Counted from the first letter of the stretch, positions 25,823-35,036 are shown. The stretch: DNA of 50,484 bases from Lachnospiraceae bacterium (GCA_015057635.1 SVEB01000031.1:1-50484); one strand, 5' to 3'. Notes: a model not told the origin generated them from the letters alone. Made by a program: numbers and translations.

Positions 25823-26638
25823 ATGCTGCGAATTGGTGAGTTTGCGCAGCTGTCTTCGATCAGCATTCATATGCTGCGGCATTATGATAAGATTGGGCTG
25901 TTATGTCCAAGGCATGTGGATGGGATGAACGGGTATCGATATTATGATAAGGAACAGCTTGTGCAGGCGAATCAAATTATTGCACTGAAGACAATGGGGT
26001 TCGGACTGGACGAGATTAAAGATGTAATGTCTGAAAAGACAGAAGACGTGAATGATTTTTTACATAAAAAACTACAGGATAAGTATAAAGAAATGAATCG
26101 GATCAAGGAACAGATCACACAGATTCAAGGCATTTTAAATACCAACGGGGATTCTGAACAGTATGCTCTGCAGATTGCCCGTAAGACGATGGAGTCGATG
26201 TGGGTGGCATGCCTGCACGGTGAGATTGCATCTTATCCGGATGAAGGGATTCTTTGGGGAAGACTGACCCGCGCATGCAGGGACTGTAATATTCCGCTTT
26301 TAGAAGATTCTCCTGCAATGGCAATTTATCATGGAACGATAGCAGATACCGGGATGATGTCTGTTGATGTGTTGTTTCCTTTGAATAAAGAATATAAGGG
26401 AAACGATTCTTTTTCGATAAGAAAGATACCCGCACAGGATGTGGTATCTGCAATTTTTAAAGGCAGCTACTCTCAGATTTATTCCATTAATCTGGTTGTA
26501 GCCAAATGGCTGGAAAAGAACCATCTTGCAATAAACGGTCAGTGCTTCACCATTTACCATAACTCTCCTGGAAACTGTAAGGATGATGGCGCATTTATCA
26601 CGGAACTTTGTTTTCCGGTTCAGGAAAAAAGGGATTGA
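25823..26638 (+). CDS. MerR-family regulator with GyrI-like effector domain (BmrR-like)
   Basis: 271 residues. Residues 1-70 are the MerR DNA-binding domain (RIGEFAQLSSISIHMLRHYD), residues 75-110 the dimer helix, and about 115-271 a GyrI/AraC-effector-like domain that binds hydrophobic drugs in BmrR. It is the first gene of a three-gene + strand operon with a BtrH_N/DUF4872 protein and a stand-alone GyrI-like protein. The dyad at 25726-25744 is a candidate self-operator. Confidence 0.88.
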   Translation: MLRIGEFAQLSSISIHMLRHYDKIGLLCPRHVDGMNGYRYYDKEQLVQANQIIALKTMGFGLDEIKDVMSEKTEDVNDFLHKKLQDKYKEMNRIKEQITQIQGILNTNGDSEQYALQIARKTMESMWVACLHGEIASYPDEGILWGRLTRACRDCNIPLLEDSPAMAIYHGTIADTGMMSVDVLFPLNKEYKGNDSFSIRKIPAQDVVSAIFKGSYSQIYSINLVVAKWLEKNHLAINGQCFTIYHNSPGNCKDDGAFITELCFPVQEKRD

Positions 26639-26707
26639 CTCTCGTATTGTACGAGGGTTTATGCTGTTCCTATAGAAATAGAAATGATTTTATAGGAGGA
26701 TTTTTTT

Positions 26708-27763
26708 ATGAGCCGAAAAGTATTGCCAGTCAAACATCATCTTTGCAGCGGATGCTGTATGTGGAGTGGCATCGAGGATGTATATGCCACGAAGACAAAC
26801 CAGACACTGCCGGAAGCTTTTCTGTTTGGGATAAGCAGTTTTGGGGAGTCCGTATACTTTAAGACAAAAGACAAGAGCCGGCCTTTTATGCTTAGTGTTG
26901 CAGATGGCCGCACAAGAAAGACATATGGAAAGATTAAGGATATTCTTGGCCTTACTTATCAGATTTCAGAAGGACATACGCTGTCCTACGCATTAAAGTC
27001 GGTTAAGGCTGAAATCGATAAAGGCCACCCTGTCGTGCTCGGACCGCTTGATATGTTCTACCTGCCATATCTTAAGATGTATCACCATGATCACATTCCG
27101 ATGCACTACATCCTGATGATCGGTTATGATGAAGAAAAGAAATGCGTGCTGATTTATGACTGCGACCGTCCGGACCTAATTGAGCTTCCCGAACAGGATT
27201 TAATTGATGCATGGCAGATTGAGAAAAATGCAGTTGGAGATAAAAATGGATTCATACGATTTACGCTTTCTGACCCGCTTTTTGACAAATACGAATTGAC
27301 CGATATCTGCCTGAAAGAAAAAGCCGCCAGACAGTTATGCGAGAAACCCGATTTTATTGGCATCAATGCCTTTTCAAAAGTCGCAAAGGACTTTCTATCC
27401 TGGAAAGATGCCTTCTATAAGGAAGAATACCGACATGTGCTTGCATCACTGACGGAATCTTTCGGGATGGTTCCAAAGCTTCCGAATGAGATTTTAGGCA
27501 TTTGTGAGCCGGATATTTCTTTTAAAGGAAACTATGACCGCCTGGGAACGATGCTATGTGAACTTGGAAATGAATATGCCAGAGAGGACTGGTCAAAAGC
27601 CGGTGCGCTGTTTCATCAGTGTGGTATCCTGCTTGAGACAATCACCGGACATATCATTCAATACTATTGTAATCAGAAAGACCGTTTGTCTGAGATACCA
27701 GATTTATTTTTACAGATCGGACAACGTGCAAAGCAAGCATATGAGATTCTTGCCAGACCATAA
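26708..27763 (+). CDS. BtrH_N/DUF4872-type protein
   Basis: 351 residues behind AGGAGG. The N-terminal half has the BtrH_N pattern: HHLCSGCCMWSGIEDV near the start, FLFGISSFGES, and GHPVVLGPLDMFYLPY before HHDHIPMHYILMIGYD. BtrH is an acyltransferase in butirosin biosynthesis and the fold is related to C39 peptidases, with a Cys/His pair. The C-terminal half is a helical DUF4872-like domain. Its job here is unknown; the drug-sensing neighbours hint at modification of a small amine compound. Confidence 0.75.
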   Translation: MSRKVLPVKHHLCSGCCMWSGIEDVYATKTNQTLPEAFLFGISSFGESVYFKTKDKSRPFMLSVADGRTRKTYGKIKDILGLTYQISEGHTLSYALKSVKAEIDKGHPVVLGPLDMFYLPYLKMYHHDHIPMHYILMIGYDEEKKCVLIYDCDRPDLIELPEQDLIDAWQIEKNAVGDKNGFIRFTLSDPLFDKYELTDICLKEKAARQLCEKPDFIGINAFSKVAKDFLSWKDAFYKEEYRHVLASLTESFGMVPKLPNEILGICEPDISFKGNYDRLGTMLCELGNEYAREDWSKAGALFHQCGILLETITGHIIQYYCNQKDRLSEIPDLFLQIGQRAKQAYEILARP

Positions 27764-27777
27764 AGGAGGGATTTGAA

Positions 27778-28422
27778 ATGGCATTTGACTATAAAAAAGA
27801 ATATAAAGAATTCTATCTGCCGCCAAAAACACCTGTCATCGTGAATATTCCGGAAATGAAGTATATCGCGGTTCGCGGCACAGGCAATCCGAATGAAGAA
27901 GGCGGTGCCTACCAAAACGCAATGAGCATTTTGTACTCCATCGCCTATACGATTAAGATGAGCCATAAAGGCAGCCATAAGATCGATGGCTTCTTTGAAT
28001 ATGTCGTCCCGCCGTTAGAAGGCTTCTGGTGGCAGGACGGTGTTGAGGGAATCGATTATTCGAATAAAAACACATTCCGTTGGATTTCCGTGATCCGGCT
28101 TCCGGACTTTGTATCCAAAGAGGACTTTGACTGGGCAGTAAAAGAAGCCTCCCATAAAAAGAAACTGGACTGCTCATGCGCCGAATTTCTTACCTTGACA
28201 GAAGGCCTGTGTGTACAGATCATGCATATCGGTCCTTTTGATGATGAACCCGCTTCCGTTGCCTTAATGGACAAATATCTGGAAGATGAGGGGTACGAAA
28301 CGGATATCACGCCAGACCGGCTGCACCATGAAATCTATCTTTCCGATACCCGCAAGACTGCACCTGAGAAATTAAAGACCGTCATCAGACATCCTATTAA
28401 AAAGAAAGGAACTGCTGTTTAG
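27778..28422 (+). CDS. GyrI-like small-molecule-binding protein
   Basis: 214 residues behind AAAGGAGG, 14 bases after the BtrH_N gene. It matches stand-alone GyrI-like proteins: MKYIAVRGTGNPNEEGGAY, FWWQDG, FRWISVIRLPDFV and LCVQIMHIGPFDDEPAS. Members bind, and some hydrolyse, hydrophobic compounds. Together with the BmrR-like regulator it suggests that two proteins of the operon sense or clear the same compound. The stop is 4 bases from the end of the convergent histidine kinase gene, with no space for a terminator. Confidence 0.85.
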   Translation: MAFDYKKEYKEFYLPPKTPVIVNIPEMKYIAVRGTGNPNEEGGAYQNAMSILYSIAYTIKMSHKGSHKIDGFFEYVVPPLEGFWWQDGVEGIDYSNKNTFRWISVIRLPDFVSKEDFDWAVKEASHKKKLDCSCAEFLTLTEGLCVQIMHIGPFDDEPASVALMDKYLEDEGYETDITPDRLHHEIYLSDTRKTAPEKLKTVIRHPIKKKGTAV

Positions 28423-28426
28423 CCCG

Positions 28427-29896
28427 TTATCTCTCAGACGCGCCTTTCAGACAGATCACAAAACAGTTGGTTTCTTTCCTACGGCAATAAGAAAGCTGAC
28501 CTCCATGCTTTTCCACGATTGTCTTTGCAATGGAAAGGCCGAGGCCGGTTCCGCCGTCGGTTTTTCTTGCCTGATCCCCTCTTGAAAATGCATCAAATAG
28601 GCGGGTCTGAATGTCTGAACTGATTTCTTCTCCGTCATCCGTCACCTCAATTACAATATATCCACCAACGTTTCGTTCATGAAATACTATAGCTTTCGCT
28701 TGTGAATTATTTTCTGTTTTTATCTCTTCTCTCTCTAATGCCGTACTGCTCTTTAATGATACTCCGATTCCCCCCCCTGTCTTATTATATTTCACTGCAT
28801 TATGAAGCAAGTTTGTTATCACACGTTCCAAGAGTTTCGGATCAATCTCAGCTTCTACCTGCTTATCCGGGATATCGATTGCAAACTCGAATCCCTTCTC
28901 CTCTATTTCCTCATAATATTCCACACAGATCTGTCTTAGGAATTCGGAAATATCCGTTCTCACTATATGCAAAGCGTACTCGGTACTATTAAGCTTTAGC
29001 ATCATAAACATATCTTCCATCAGTCGACTGACCCGGTTCGCCTTGGCATCAATCGTCTTATACACATTTCGTTTATCGGACTCCGGTACCAGGTCCGCTT
29101 CCAGAGCATTCGCATAGGATTTGATCGTCGCCATCGGTGTCTTGATATCATGGGATAGATCTAGCAAAAGACGGTTCTTCTTCTGTTCATTTTGAATCTT
29201 TGCCGCCTTCTCTCCTTCTAACCGTTCCATCATCATATTAAACGTATCCTTAATATCCGCAAACTCTGCTTTTGCCGGAAAGAGAAGCCTTACCCCTTCC
29301 TCTCCAAGGCGCACCCTCTCCATTCCTTCACTAAGGCTGCTTAAAGGCTTGCGGATCGTGGAGCTTAAATAGTAGCTCATTACAATACATAACAGCAGAA
29401 AAAGTCCAAAAAACAGGACTCCAAATACTACGTTCCAGGTACTGATCCCATTTAAGATAATGGTAATGTCCGTCTTCACCGCCGTCCTTGGAAGAATCGT
29501 CACATAATAAAAGTCCTGCCCCTGTTCCAGCCGATACGTCATATAGCCGATGTAGTCCATCGTGCTTCCTCCACTTGCCGCAAGCAGCTCACTAAACTCC
29601 TTTTTGGTATAGGAACGGTTTTGGGTCTGCTTATCTCCCCAGCTGTCCACGACCTGATAATCGGCATCCAGTTTCTCAATCCAGCCGCCGATACGGCTGA
29701 CTCCCTGAAGGCTTCCTATCTTTCCATTCTGATCCGGGATTCCATATACGTTGATGCCGGGAGTAGAGTTCCCTCCGATTCCCACCGATACTGCAACGAG
29801 GCTTCCCACAAAGATACCGATTGCAAGAATGGTGAAAATAAAGAAGCTGATCATCAGTTTTGTGAAAATCCCTTTTTTCTTCTTCCTCATTTTCAC
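28427..29896 (-). CDS. Membrane sensor histidine kinase with HAMP domain
   Basis: 489 residues. Transmembrane helix about 11-38, an extracellular sensor of about 115 residues, a second helix 155-176, HAMP 178-228, then HisKA with the phosphoacceptor His249 in DLSHDIKTP and a HATPase domain (NLLHNAVKYN, DGGTGLGLSI). It phosphorylates the response regulator encoded just upstream, with which it shares a 4-base ATGA overlap. The ABC transporter and membrane peptidase genes lie next upstream on the same strand. Confidence 0.93.
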   Translation of the reverse strand: MKMRKKKKGIFTKLMISFFIFTILAIGIFVGSLVAVSVGIGGNSTPGINVYGIPDQNGKIGSLQGVSRIGGWIEKLDADYQVVDSWGDKQTQNRSYTKKEFSELLAASGGSTMDYIGYMTYRLEQGQDFYYVTILPRTAVKTDITIILNGISTWNVVFGVLFFGLFLLLCIVMSYYLSSTIRKPLSSLSEGMERVRLGEEGVRLLFPAKAEFADIKDTFNMMMERLEGEKAAKIQNEQKKNRLLLDLSHDIKTPMATIKSYANALEADLVPESDKRNVYKTIDAKANRVSRLMEDMFMMLKLNSTEYALHIVRTDISEFLRQICVEYYEEIEEKGFEFAIDIPDKQVEAEIDPKLLERVITNLLHNAVKYNKTGGGIGVSLKSSTALEREEIKTENNSQAKAIVFHERNVGGYIVIEVTDDGEEISSDIQTRLFDAFSRGDQARKTDGGTGLGLSIAKTIVEKHGGQLSYCRRKETNCFVICLKGASER

Positions 29897-30597
29897 TCCT
29901 GTCTGACTCCCTTCTCAAACTTGTATCCAAGTCCTTTTACCGTCTTAATCCATACCGGACTTTTGGGATTCTCTTCGATTTTGGCACGCAGATTGCTGAT
30001 ATGTACCATAACCGTACTGTCATCGCCCATATACTCCTCATCCCATGCAGCACCAAAAATCTGCTGCTTGGTAAAGATTCTTCCCGGACTTGCCATCATC
30101 AGCTTTAAGATCAAAAACTCTGTCTTAGTAAGTGCAATCACATTCTCTCCTCGATACAGACATCCCTCCTGTAAATGAAGCCGAAACTCTCCTACCGTAA
30201 TGACTTCTTCCTTCTTTGGTTCCACAAGATAATCATAGCTTCTGCGAAGCTGTGCCTTAATCCTTGCCACGACCTCCATCGGATTATAAGGTTTGGTGAT
30301 ATAATCATCTGCCCCTAACTCAAGTCCAAGGATCTTATCATAATCCTCTCCTTTTGCCGTACACATAATAGCCGGAACCCTGCTTGTCTCACGGATTTTC
30401 CGTAACACACCAAATCCATCTAACTTCGGCATCATGACATCCAACAGCACCAGATGCACGGTGTGCTTCTTAAACATCTGCATCGCTTCGATCCCATCCG
30501 CTGCCTTTAATAACTTAATCTGTTCCTTTGCCATATATAACTCCAGCACATCCAACAATTCCGTCTCATCATCTGCCGCAAGCACCACATATTCCAT
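29893..30597 (-). CDS. OmpR/PhoB-family response regulator
   Basis: 234 residues: receiver domain with the acidic pocket D9-D10, phosphoacceptor Asp53 in LLDVMMP and Lys in ITKPYNP, then a winged-helix Trans_Reg_C domain ending KTVKGLGYKFE. It overlaps the kinase gene by 4 bases. A likely target is the promoter of the ABC ATPase gene, which carries two AACCTAAA repeats 11 bp apart (33276-33294), the usual spacing for this family. Confidence 0.93.
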   Translation of the reverse strand: MEYVVLAADDETELLDVLELYMAKEQIKLLKAADGIEAMQMFKKHTVHLVLLDVMMPKLDGFGVLRKIRETSRVPAIMCTAKGEDYDKILGLELGADDYITKPYNPMEVVARIKAQLRRSYDYLVEPKKEEVITVGEFRLHLQEGCLYRGENVIALTKTEFLILKLMMASPGRIFTKQQIFGAAWDEEYMGDDSTVMVHISNLRAKIEENPKSPVWIKTVKGLGYKFEKGVRQE

Positions 30598-30732
30598 CTC
30601 TTCGCTTCCTTTCTTATCCTGCAGGATCTATATCTTTTTGTGCTTTTATTCTACACTCCCTATTTTATAACTTTTTGAATAAATCCTTACTTATTCTTCT
30701 ATTCCCCTAAAAGTAATTTGTTTCCGTCCTTC

Positions 30733-31695
30733 TTATTGCTCAATGCTTTCATATAAAAGTTCAGAAAGACTTTCACTAAAATCGAATCCTGCTTTCCAGT
30801 CCTCCTGAAGTGCATCCAAAAGCAGACACTTTGCCATGCCGATGGTGTAATACTTATGAGTGCCCTCCGTATACGTTCCGATTGCATCCAGATACTGCCT
30901 GCTATAAGCATCCGTTCCCTTTTCCATCTCGTAGACCTTTGATTCCAGATAATAAGCCATTCCTTCTACATTTTCATAATATTCCTCTGCCGAAACTACT
31001 TTTTCGGACAACAGATGTCTGCGCTCTTCCTCTAACTTCTTATACTGTAGCACATATGCTTTCTTATCGTCAATGGACCTGACAAGGACTGCCTTCTTAA
31101 GGATTTCCAACTCCTGTTCGTAGAAAGAGACCACCTTGGGATTCGAATCCACATCGTTCGCAATCACCTCTCCCAAACTTCCTCTGGAATCGGAATCTTT
31201 CGCCTTCACTCTATTTAAAATCTCTTTCTCATATCTGCTAAACTGCCAGGCATGCGTTGCCTCATGCCAGATCGTTGCCACCTGTTCTTCACTTCCATAC
31301 TCGCTGTCAGAAAAAGCGGTCAGATCTCCCCCTGCTCCGAAACGCAATGCCGAAATCATTTCCTGAAAACGTTCCACCGAAGGCACAATGACCTGATATT
31401 CCCCGTCTATTTCATAAGCAGTCCCCACAAATGCCTGTAATACCGACTTTTCCTTCTCTTTCACAGCCTTCCCGTTAGAAATGCTTAACACATAATCATA
31501 GGAACCGTCATAACACCGCACCTTGTAATCGGCCAGCGAAAATCCATCGAAGCCCAGCTCATCCACCTGTTTTTGAAGACTTAGAGCCTCCTTATAGATA
31601 TCCATATTCCGCTCACTTAATCCATAACTTCCCGTAAGCACTGTGCCTGCTGCCAGTACCACTCCCAAAATACCATATAAAATCCGACCTCTCAT
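30733..31695 (-). CDS. Membrane-anchored HExxH metallopeptidase-like protein
   Basis: 320 residues from the ATG at 31695, which has AGGAGG upstream; the 9 extra codons to 31722 have none. One N-terminal hydrophobic helix (about 4-22) anchors or exports it. The zinc motif is HEATH (H144, E145, H148), and a Glu in YYENVEGMAYYLE may be the third ligand. I do not recognise a named family. It lies between the ABC transporter genes and the two-component genes on the same strand, so it may process or remove the peptide that this system senses or exports. Confidence 0.75.
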   Translation of the reverse strand: MRGRILYGILGVVLAAGTVLTGSYGLSERNMDIYKEALSLQKQVDELGFDGFSLADYKVRCYDGSYDYVLSISNGKAVKEKEKSVLQAFVGTAYEIDGEYQVIVPSVERFQEMISALRFGAGGDLTAFSDSEYGSEEQVATIWHEATHAWQFSRYEKEILNRVKAKDSDSRGSLGEVIANDVDSNPKVVSFYEQELEILKKAVLVRSIDDKKAYVLQYKKLEEERRHLLSEKVVSAEEYYENVEGMAYYLESKVYEMEKGTDAYSRQYLDAIGTYTEGTHKYYTIGMAKCLLLDALQEDWKAGFDFSESLSELLYESIEQ

Positions 31696-31760
31696 ATCAC
31701 TTGCCTCCTGACTGCAAACCATTCTGATACCTGTTTTCCTTTTCCTATCACGTTCTGCAC

Positions 31761-32516
31761 TTAAGCTTCCTTCTTCTTAAAGATCAATAAAAACCAGCTG
31801 ATCAGATAAATCACAAGCAGACCTTTTAGTATAAGATGAATGGATAGGAAACCGCCCATTAAAAAATCCGAAGCCGCCTTTGCATTCCCATTTAAATCCG
31901 GCACGACAGAAAGCATATAGTTTAGCACCTTTCCGGATGCGCCTCCTACGGTCCCTGCTGCAATCTCAAGCAGACCATGAAACACTCCTCCGGTTAAAAC
32001 TGACGTACTGATCACACCAACGGCAAATTCCGGCAACACAATTGATAGCACACTGGTAAGAAGGCTTATCATCCCTGTGCTCAGTCCGACCATTAGGTAA
32101 GCCGGTACTATTCGCATAAGACATACTGTCTGCCCCTGTCCGATGCAGAAAATGCCAAGCACTGCAAAAAATACTGCCTGCGCAAGTAAAGAAACCGCCA
32201 GGTTGGAAAGCGCCAGCTGTCCATGATACTTAAGCTGTGACATCCCTCTGATCCAGATCAAATGACTTGTTTTTCTCTCATACTCCTTCCCAATCGTTCC
32301 GATGGACAGCACAATCGCTAACATACAGCTGACAAAATGAATAATCGTCATAAAAACAGGAAGCATCATAGAAAAATCCGTAATCATTTTCCCGTTAATC
32401 GAAAGAGAAGACTCACCCGAAGACAAAAAGAATAAAAGCAGTACTGCAATCCCTCCGATAATATACAGTTCCTTTCTTCGAACCTTCTCCTTCACCGCCG
32501 TTATCATGATCTCCAT
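31761..32516 (-). CDS. ABC transporter permease (ABC-2 type)
   Basis: 251 residues with about six hydrophobic segments and no ATPase domain. It begins METMITAVKEKVRRKEL-like (MEIMITAVKEKVRRKEL) with a short cytoplasmic head and then membrane helices, as in ABC-2 permeases of export or immunity systems. Its start overlaps the last base of the ATPase gene, so the two are coupled. The next gene on the same strand is the HExxH protein. Cargo unknown. Confidence 0.85.
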   Translation of the reverse strand: MEIMITAVKEKVRRKELYIIGGIAVLLLFFLSSGESSLSINGKMITDFSMMLPVFMTIIHFVSCMLAIVLSIGTIGKEYERKTSHLIWIRGMSQLKYHGQLALSNLAVSLLAQAVFFAVLGIFCIGQGQTVCLMRIVPAYLMVGLSTGMISLLTSVLSIVLPEFAVGVISTSVLTGGVFHGLLEIAAGTVGGASGKVLNYMLSVVPDLNGNAKAASDFLMGGFLSIHLILKGLLVIYLISWFLLIFKKKEA

Positions 32517-33196
32517 TATGCTACACCTCCTACCGTAAGTAAAAATAACTGTTCCAACGTCTCCTCGTGTCCTAATTCACTCTTCGTCCATGTCCGAAGC
32601 AGCTTGCCATTTTTCATAATAATCCCCCGATCACATACCCTCTCCATATCACTTAAAATATGGGAGTTCACAACAATCGTCCTGCCTTCCTCCTTAAGCC
32701 TCTTAATCAATCCCATCATCTCCGCTCTTCCTAACGCATCCAGCCCTGCCGTCGGTTCATCCAAAATCAAAAGCTCCGGATCTCCTAACAAAGCCTGTGC
32801 AAGTGCCAGTCTCTGTAACATCCCCTTCGAATACTGTTTTATCTTCGTTCTATCCTCATCAAGTCCCACAAGCTCCAGCAGATAACTGATTTCTTTCTTA
32901 AGTTCTTCCTTTCCCATCCCCTGAATCCTTCCGTAATACCACAACACTTCCCTTCCGCTAAGAAACGGCGGAAAATACGGTGTCTCCGGCGAATATCCGA
33001 CCTTCACTCCATCCTCAATCTCAACCTTACCTTCATCTATCCTCACTAGCCCCAAAATCATCTTAATCGTGGTCGTCTTCCCGGCACCGTTGCTCCCTAA
33101 CAAAGCAAACACCTCTCCTTTCTTCACCTCAAAACTCAATCCATCCACCACGCACTTTCCCTGATACGTCTTTTTCAATCCTTCACATACTAACAT
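32516..33196 (-). CDS. ABC transporter ATP-binding protein
   Basis: 226 residues, a stand-alone ATPase: Walker A GSNGAGKTT, Q-loop region YSPETPYFPPFLSG, signature YSKGMLQR (in place of LSGGQ, common in BcrA/CcmA-type proteins), Walker B LLILDEPTAGLD, and H-loop NSHIL. It is the first gene of the unit, with the permease and the HExxH protein following. The promoter at 33241-33294 looks activator-dependent. Confidence 0.93.
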   Translation of the reverse strand: MLVCEGLKKTYQGKCVVDGLSFEVKKGEVFALLGSNGAGKTTTIKMILGLVRIDEGKVEIEDGVKVGYSPETPYFPPFLSGREVLWYYGRIQGMGKEELKKEISYLLELVGLDEDRTKIKQYSKGMLQRLALAQALLGDPELLILDEPTAGLDALGRAEMMGLIKRLKEEGRTIVVNSHILSDMERVCDRGIIMKNGKLLRTWTKSELGHEETLEQLFLLTVGGVA

Positions 33197-33240
33197 CCAA
33201 TCATCCGCTCCTTTTTTATTCTTCCATCCTTTATGCTTTC

Positions 33241-33294
33241 ATTATATCTGCCCACCATAAACTCCGCTTAAGCCCAACCTAAAGATAACCTAAA
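33241..33294 (-). promoter_or_regulatory. Response-regulator-type promoter of the ABC/peptidase operon
   Basis: On the minus strand there is a good TATAAT (33246-33241) but no -35 box (AAGCGG at the expected place). Directly upstream are two copies of TTTAGGTT (plus-strand AACCTAAA at 33276-33283 and 33287-33294), spaced 11 bp, one helical turn. This fits activation by an OmpR-type dimer, most simply the regulator encoded in the same island. Confidence 0.7.
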
Positions 33295-33448
33295 AAATAT
33301 TTTGACCCATTCTCCACTATCTTCTCATCTGCTTCTCGTTTATTCGTCTGCCTCTCTCCTCATTCAAAGTTATGTACTTAATACTCACTTCACTCCCGTT
33401 CTCCCCTGTCTTCCGTCTTATGACCTTCCGACGCTCCAGTCAAAATAA

Positions 33449-33709
33449 GCCGGAAACAGGTGCAGAAGGCCGCCCGCCGTTCGTGACGCAACGCGCCCCC
33501 GGACCTGATGCGATTGTGTTCCGGAATGTCCCGCTCATGACGAACAAAAATCGGGATTGTCTTTGAATAACAGACAGTGCTTTTCTGTCTGATAGTCAAA
33601 AACAATCCCGATTTTTGTCCGCTCATGCGTCCGAACATTCGGAACACAATCGCGTCAGGTCCGGCGTCGCGTCGCGAACGGCGGACGGCCTCCTGCGCCT
33701 GTTTCCGGC
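33449..33709. repeat. Giant interrupted palindrome, element B
   Basis: Outer arms of about 75 bases (33449 on, and up to 33709) are complementary except for seven transitions and one short indel. Inner arms 33544-33560 and 33602-33618 are 17 bp and perfect. The apical stem is CAGACAG (33571-33577) with CTGTCTG (33585-33591). Unpaired segments 33527-33546 and 33616-33638 repeat the TGTCC-GCTC-CGAACA pattern seen in element A. The core 33560-33600 matches element A at 35 of 41 positions. The element starts 7 bases after the stop of the APC permease gene. No gene was recognised in 33197-33716; open frames here are palindrome artefacts. Confidence 0.9.
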
Positions 33710-33716
33710 GCCTCCC

Positions 33717-35036
33717 TTACTCTTGCTTCCCTTTCATAACCGAATAAAGCGGCAATCCTATGGCGGTGATGATAAGGCCGCCAACGGAGATCCAGAAAGA
33801 AGTGAAGAACTGATTAATAACCACAAAAAGTCCTCCCACAATTGCAAGTATCGGAATAAACGGATACAATGGCACCCGGTAAGGGCGTTCCATATCTGGT
33901 TTCTTTTTACGAAGGATCATTACTCCGATAAACGTAAGCACATAAAATACCCATACTACAAAAATAGTCAGATCCGTTAATAAATTAAACTGTCCTGTCA
34001 ATGCATACAGACAGCCAAGAATTGCAACAAGCCAGATTGCATTATAAGGAGAACTTCCCTTATTGACTTTGGATAACGTCTTGCTTCCCGGGAACATTCC
34101 CTCTTTCGCTAATGCAAATGGCACTCTCGATCCGGTCAGTATATAGCCATTTCCAGTACCAAACACAGATACCAAAATACCCGCTGAAATCAGCTTTCCG
34201 CCAATATCTCCGAATAGCTTTGTAGCTACCAGGGAAGCCGGCGATGTAACACTTGCAAGCTCACTTGCCGGTGCCACCCACAGATAGGCCACATTGATTG
34301 CCAGGTATACAGCCATGACAAGAGATAATCCGCCTACGATGGCCTTTGGAAGGTCTCTTCCCGGATGCTTCATTTCTCCGGCAATCGCACCTACATTAAT
34401 CCATCCGTCATATGCAAATAAAGTTGCGATCAGAACCTGTCCTAATGTAGTTGTAATATTCGCACCTTCTCCGACTACGGGAGTGAGCACATGGCTTGGT
34501 GTTCCTCTCACAAAACCAAATATAATAATAAGGGCTAACGGAACCAATTTTCCGATTGTTGCAACGGTCTGAATGAATCCACCAAAGGAAGATCCCAGCA
34601 CATTAAAAAATGCAAGCACAATAATCATCCCGATTGCAATTGGAAGCACGATTCCTTTTCGCTCCGATGAATACCCAAGCAATTCCGCTGCCTGTTGTGC
34701 AAAAATAACCGCACCGGCTGCCAGTGTTCCCGGAAAGAATAATACGGTCTGCATCCATCCGGTCAAAAATCCAAAACGTCTTCCATAAACCTCTTCAATG
34801 TAAATCATCATACCACCGGTTTTGGGTATGGCGGCAGATATCTCGGTTGCGGTCAGACCGCCTGCAATTGTAATCAAACCGCCTATGATCCATGCAATGA
34901 TTCCTAATCCCGGAGCTCCATTCGTTGCTGTATAGATTGCCTGCGACTTAAAGAATACGCCCGATCCGATTACGAGTCCGACAACCGTAGAAAATGCAGC
35001 CATGAATCCCAGATTTTTTTCTAATTCCTTACTCAT
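33717..35036 (-). CDS. APC-family amino acid permease
   Basis: 439 residues with about twelve membrane helices. The conserved APC helix 1 reads FSTVVGLVIGSGVFFKSQAI, and FAYDGWINVGAIAGEMKHPG in helix 6 resembles LAT/SteT-type exchangers of serine, threonine or other neutral amino acids. I chose the ATG at 35036 since AGGGAG stands just upstream; the 6 extra codons to 35054 have no ribosome binding site. The gene is followed within 7 bases by element B instead of a normal terminator. Confidence 0.9.
   Translation of the reverse strand: MSKELEKNLGFMAAFSTVVGLVIGSGVFFKSQAIYTATNGAPGLGIIAWIIGGLITIAGGLTATEISAAIPKTGGMMIYIEEVYGRRFGFLTGWMQTVLFFPGTLAAGAVIFAQQAAELLGYSSERKGIVLPIAIGMIIVLAFFNVLGSSFGGFIQTVATIGKLVPLALIIIFGFVRGTPSHVLTPVVGEGANITTTLGQVLIATLFAYDGWINVGAIAGEMKHPGRDLPKAIVGGLSLVMAVYLAINVAYLWVAPASELASVTSPASLVATKLFGDIGGKLISAGILVSVFGTGNGYILTGSRVPFALAKEGMFPGSKTLSKVNKGSSPYNAIWLVAILGCLYALTGQFNLLTDLTIFVVWVFYVLTFIGVMILRKKKPDMERPYRVPLYPFIPILAIVGGLFVVINQFFTSFWISVGGLIITAIGLPLYSVMKGKQE

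Noticed and set aside
26608..26862. 84-codon + strand ORF at the end of the MerR gene
   Set aside because: It overlaps two well supported genes in another frame and has no start signal.
33372..33980. ORFs on both strands around element B
   Set aside because: They follow the palindrome and the antisense of the APC gene. The complementary arms explain the open frames.
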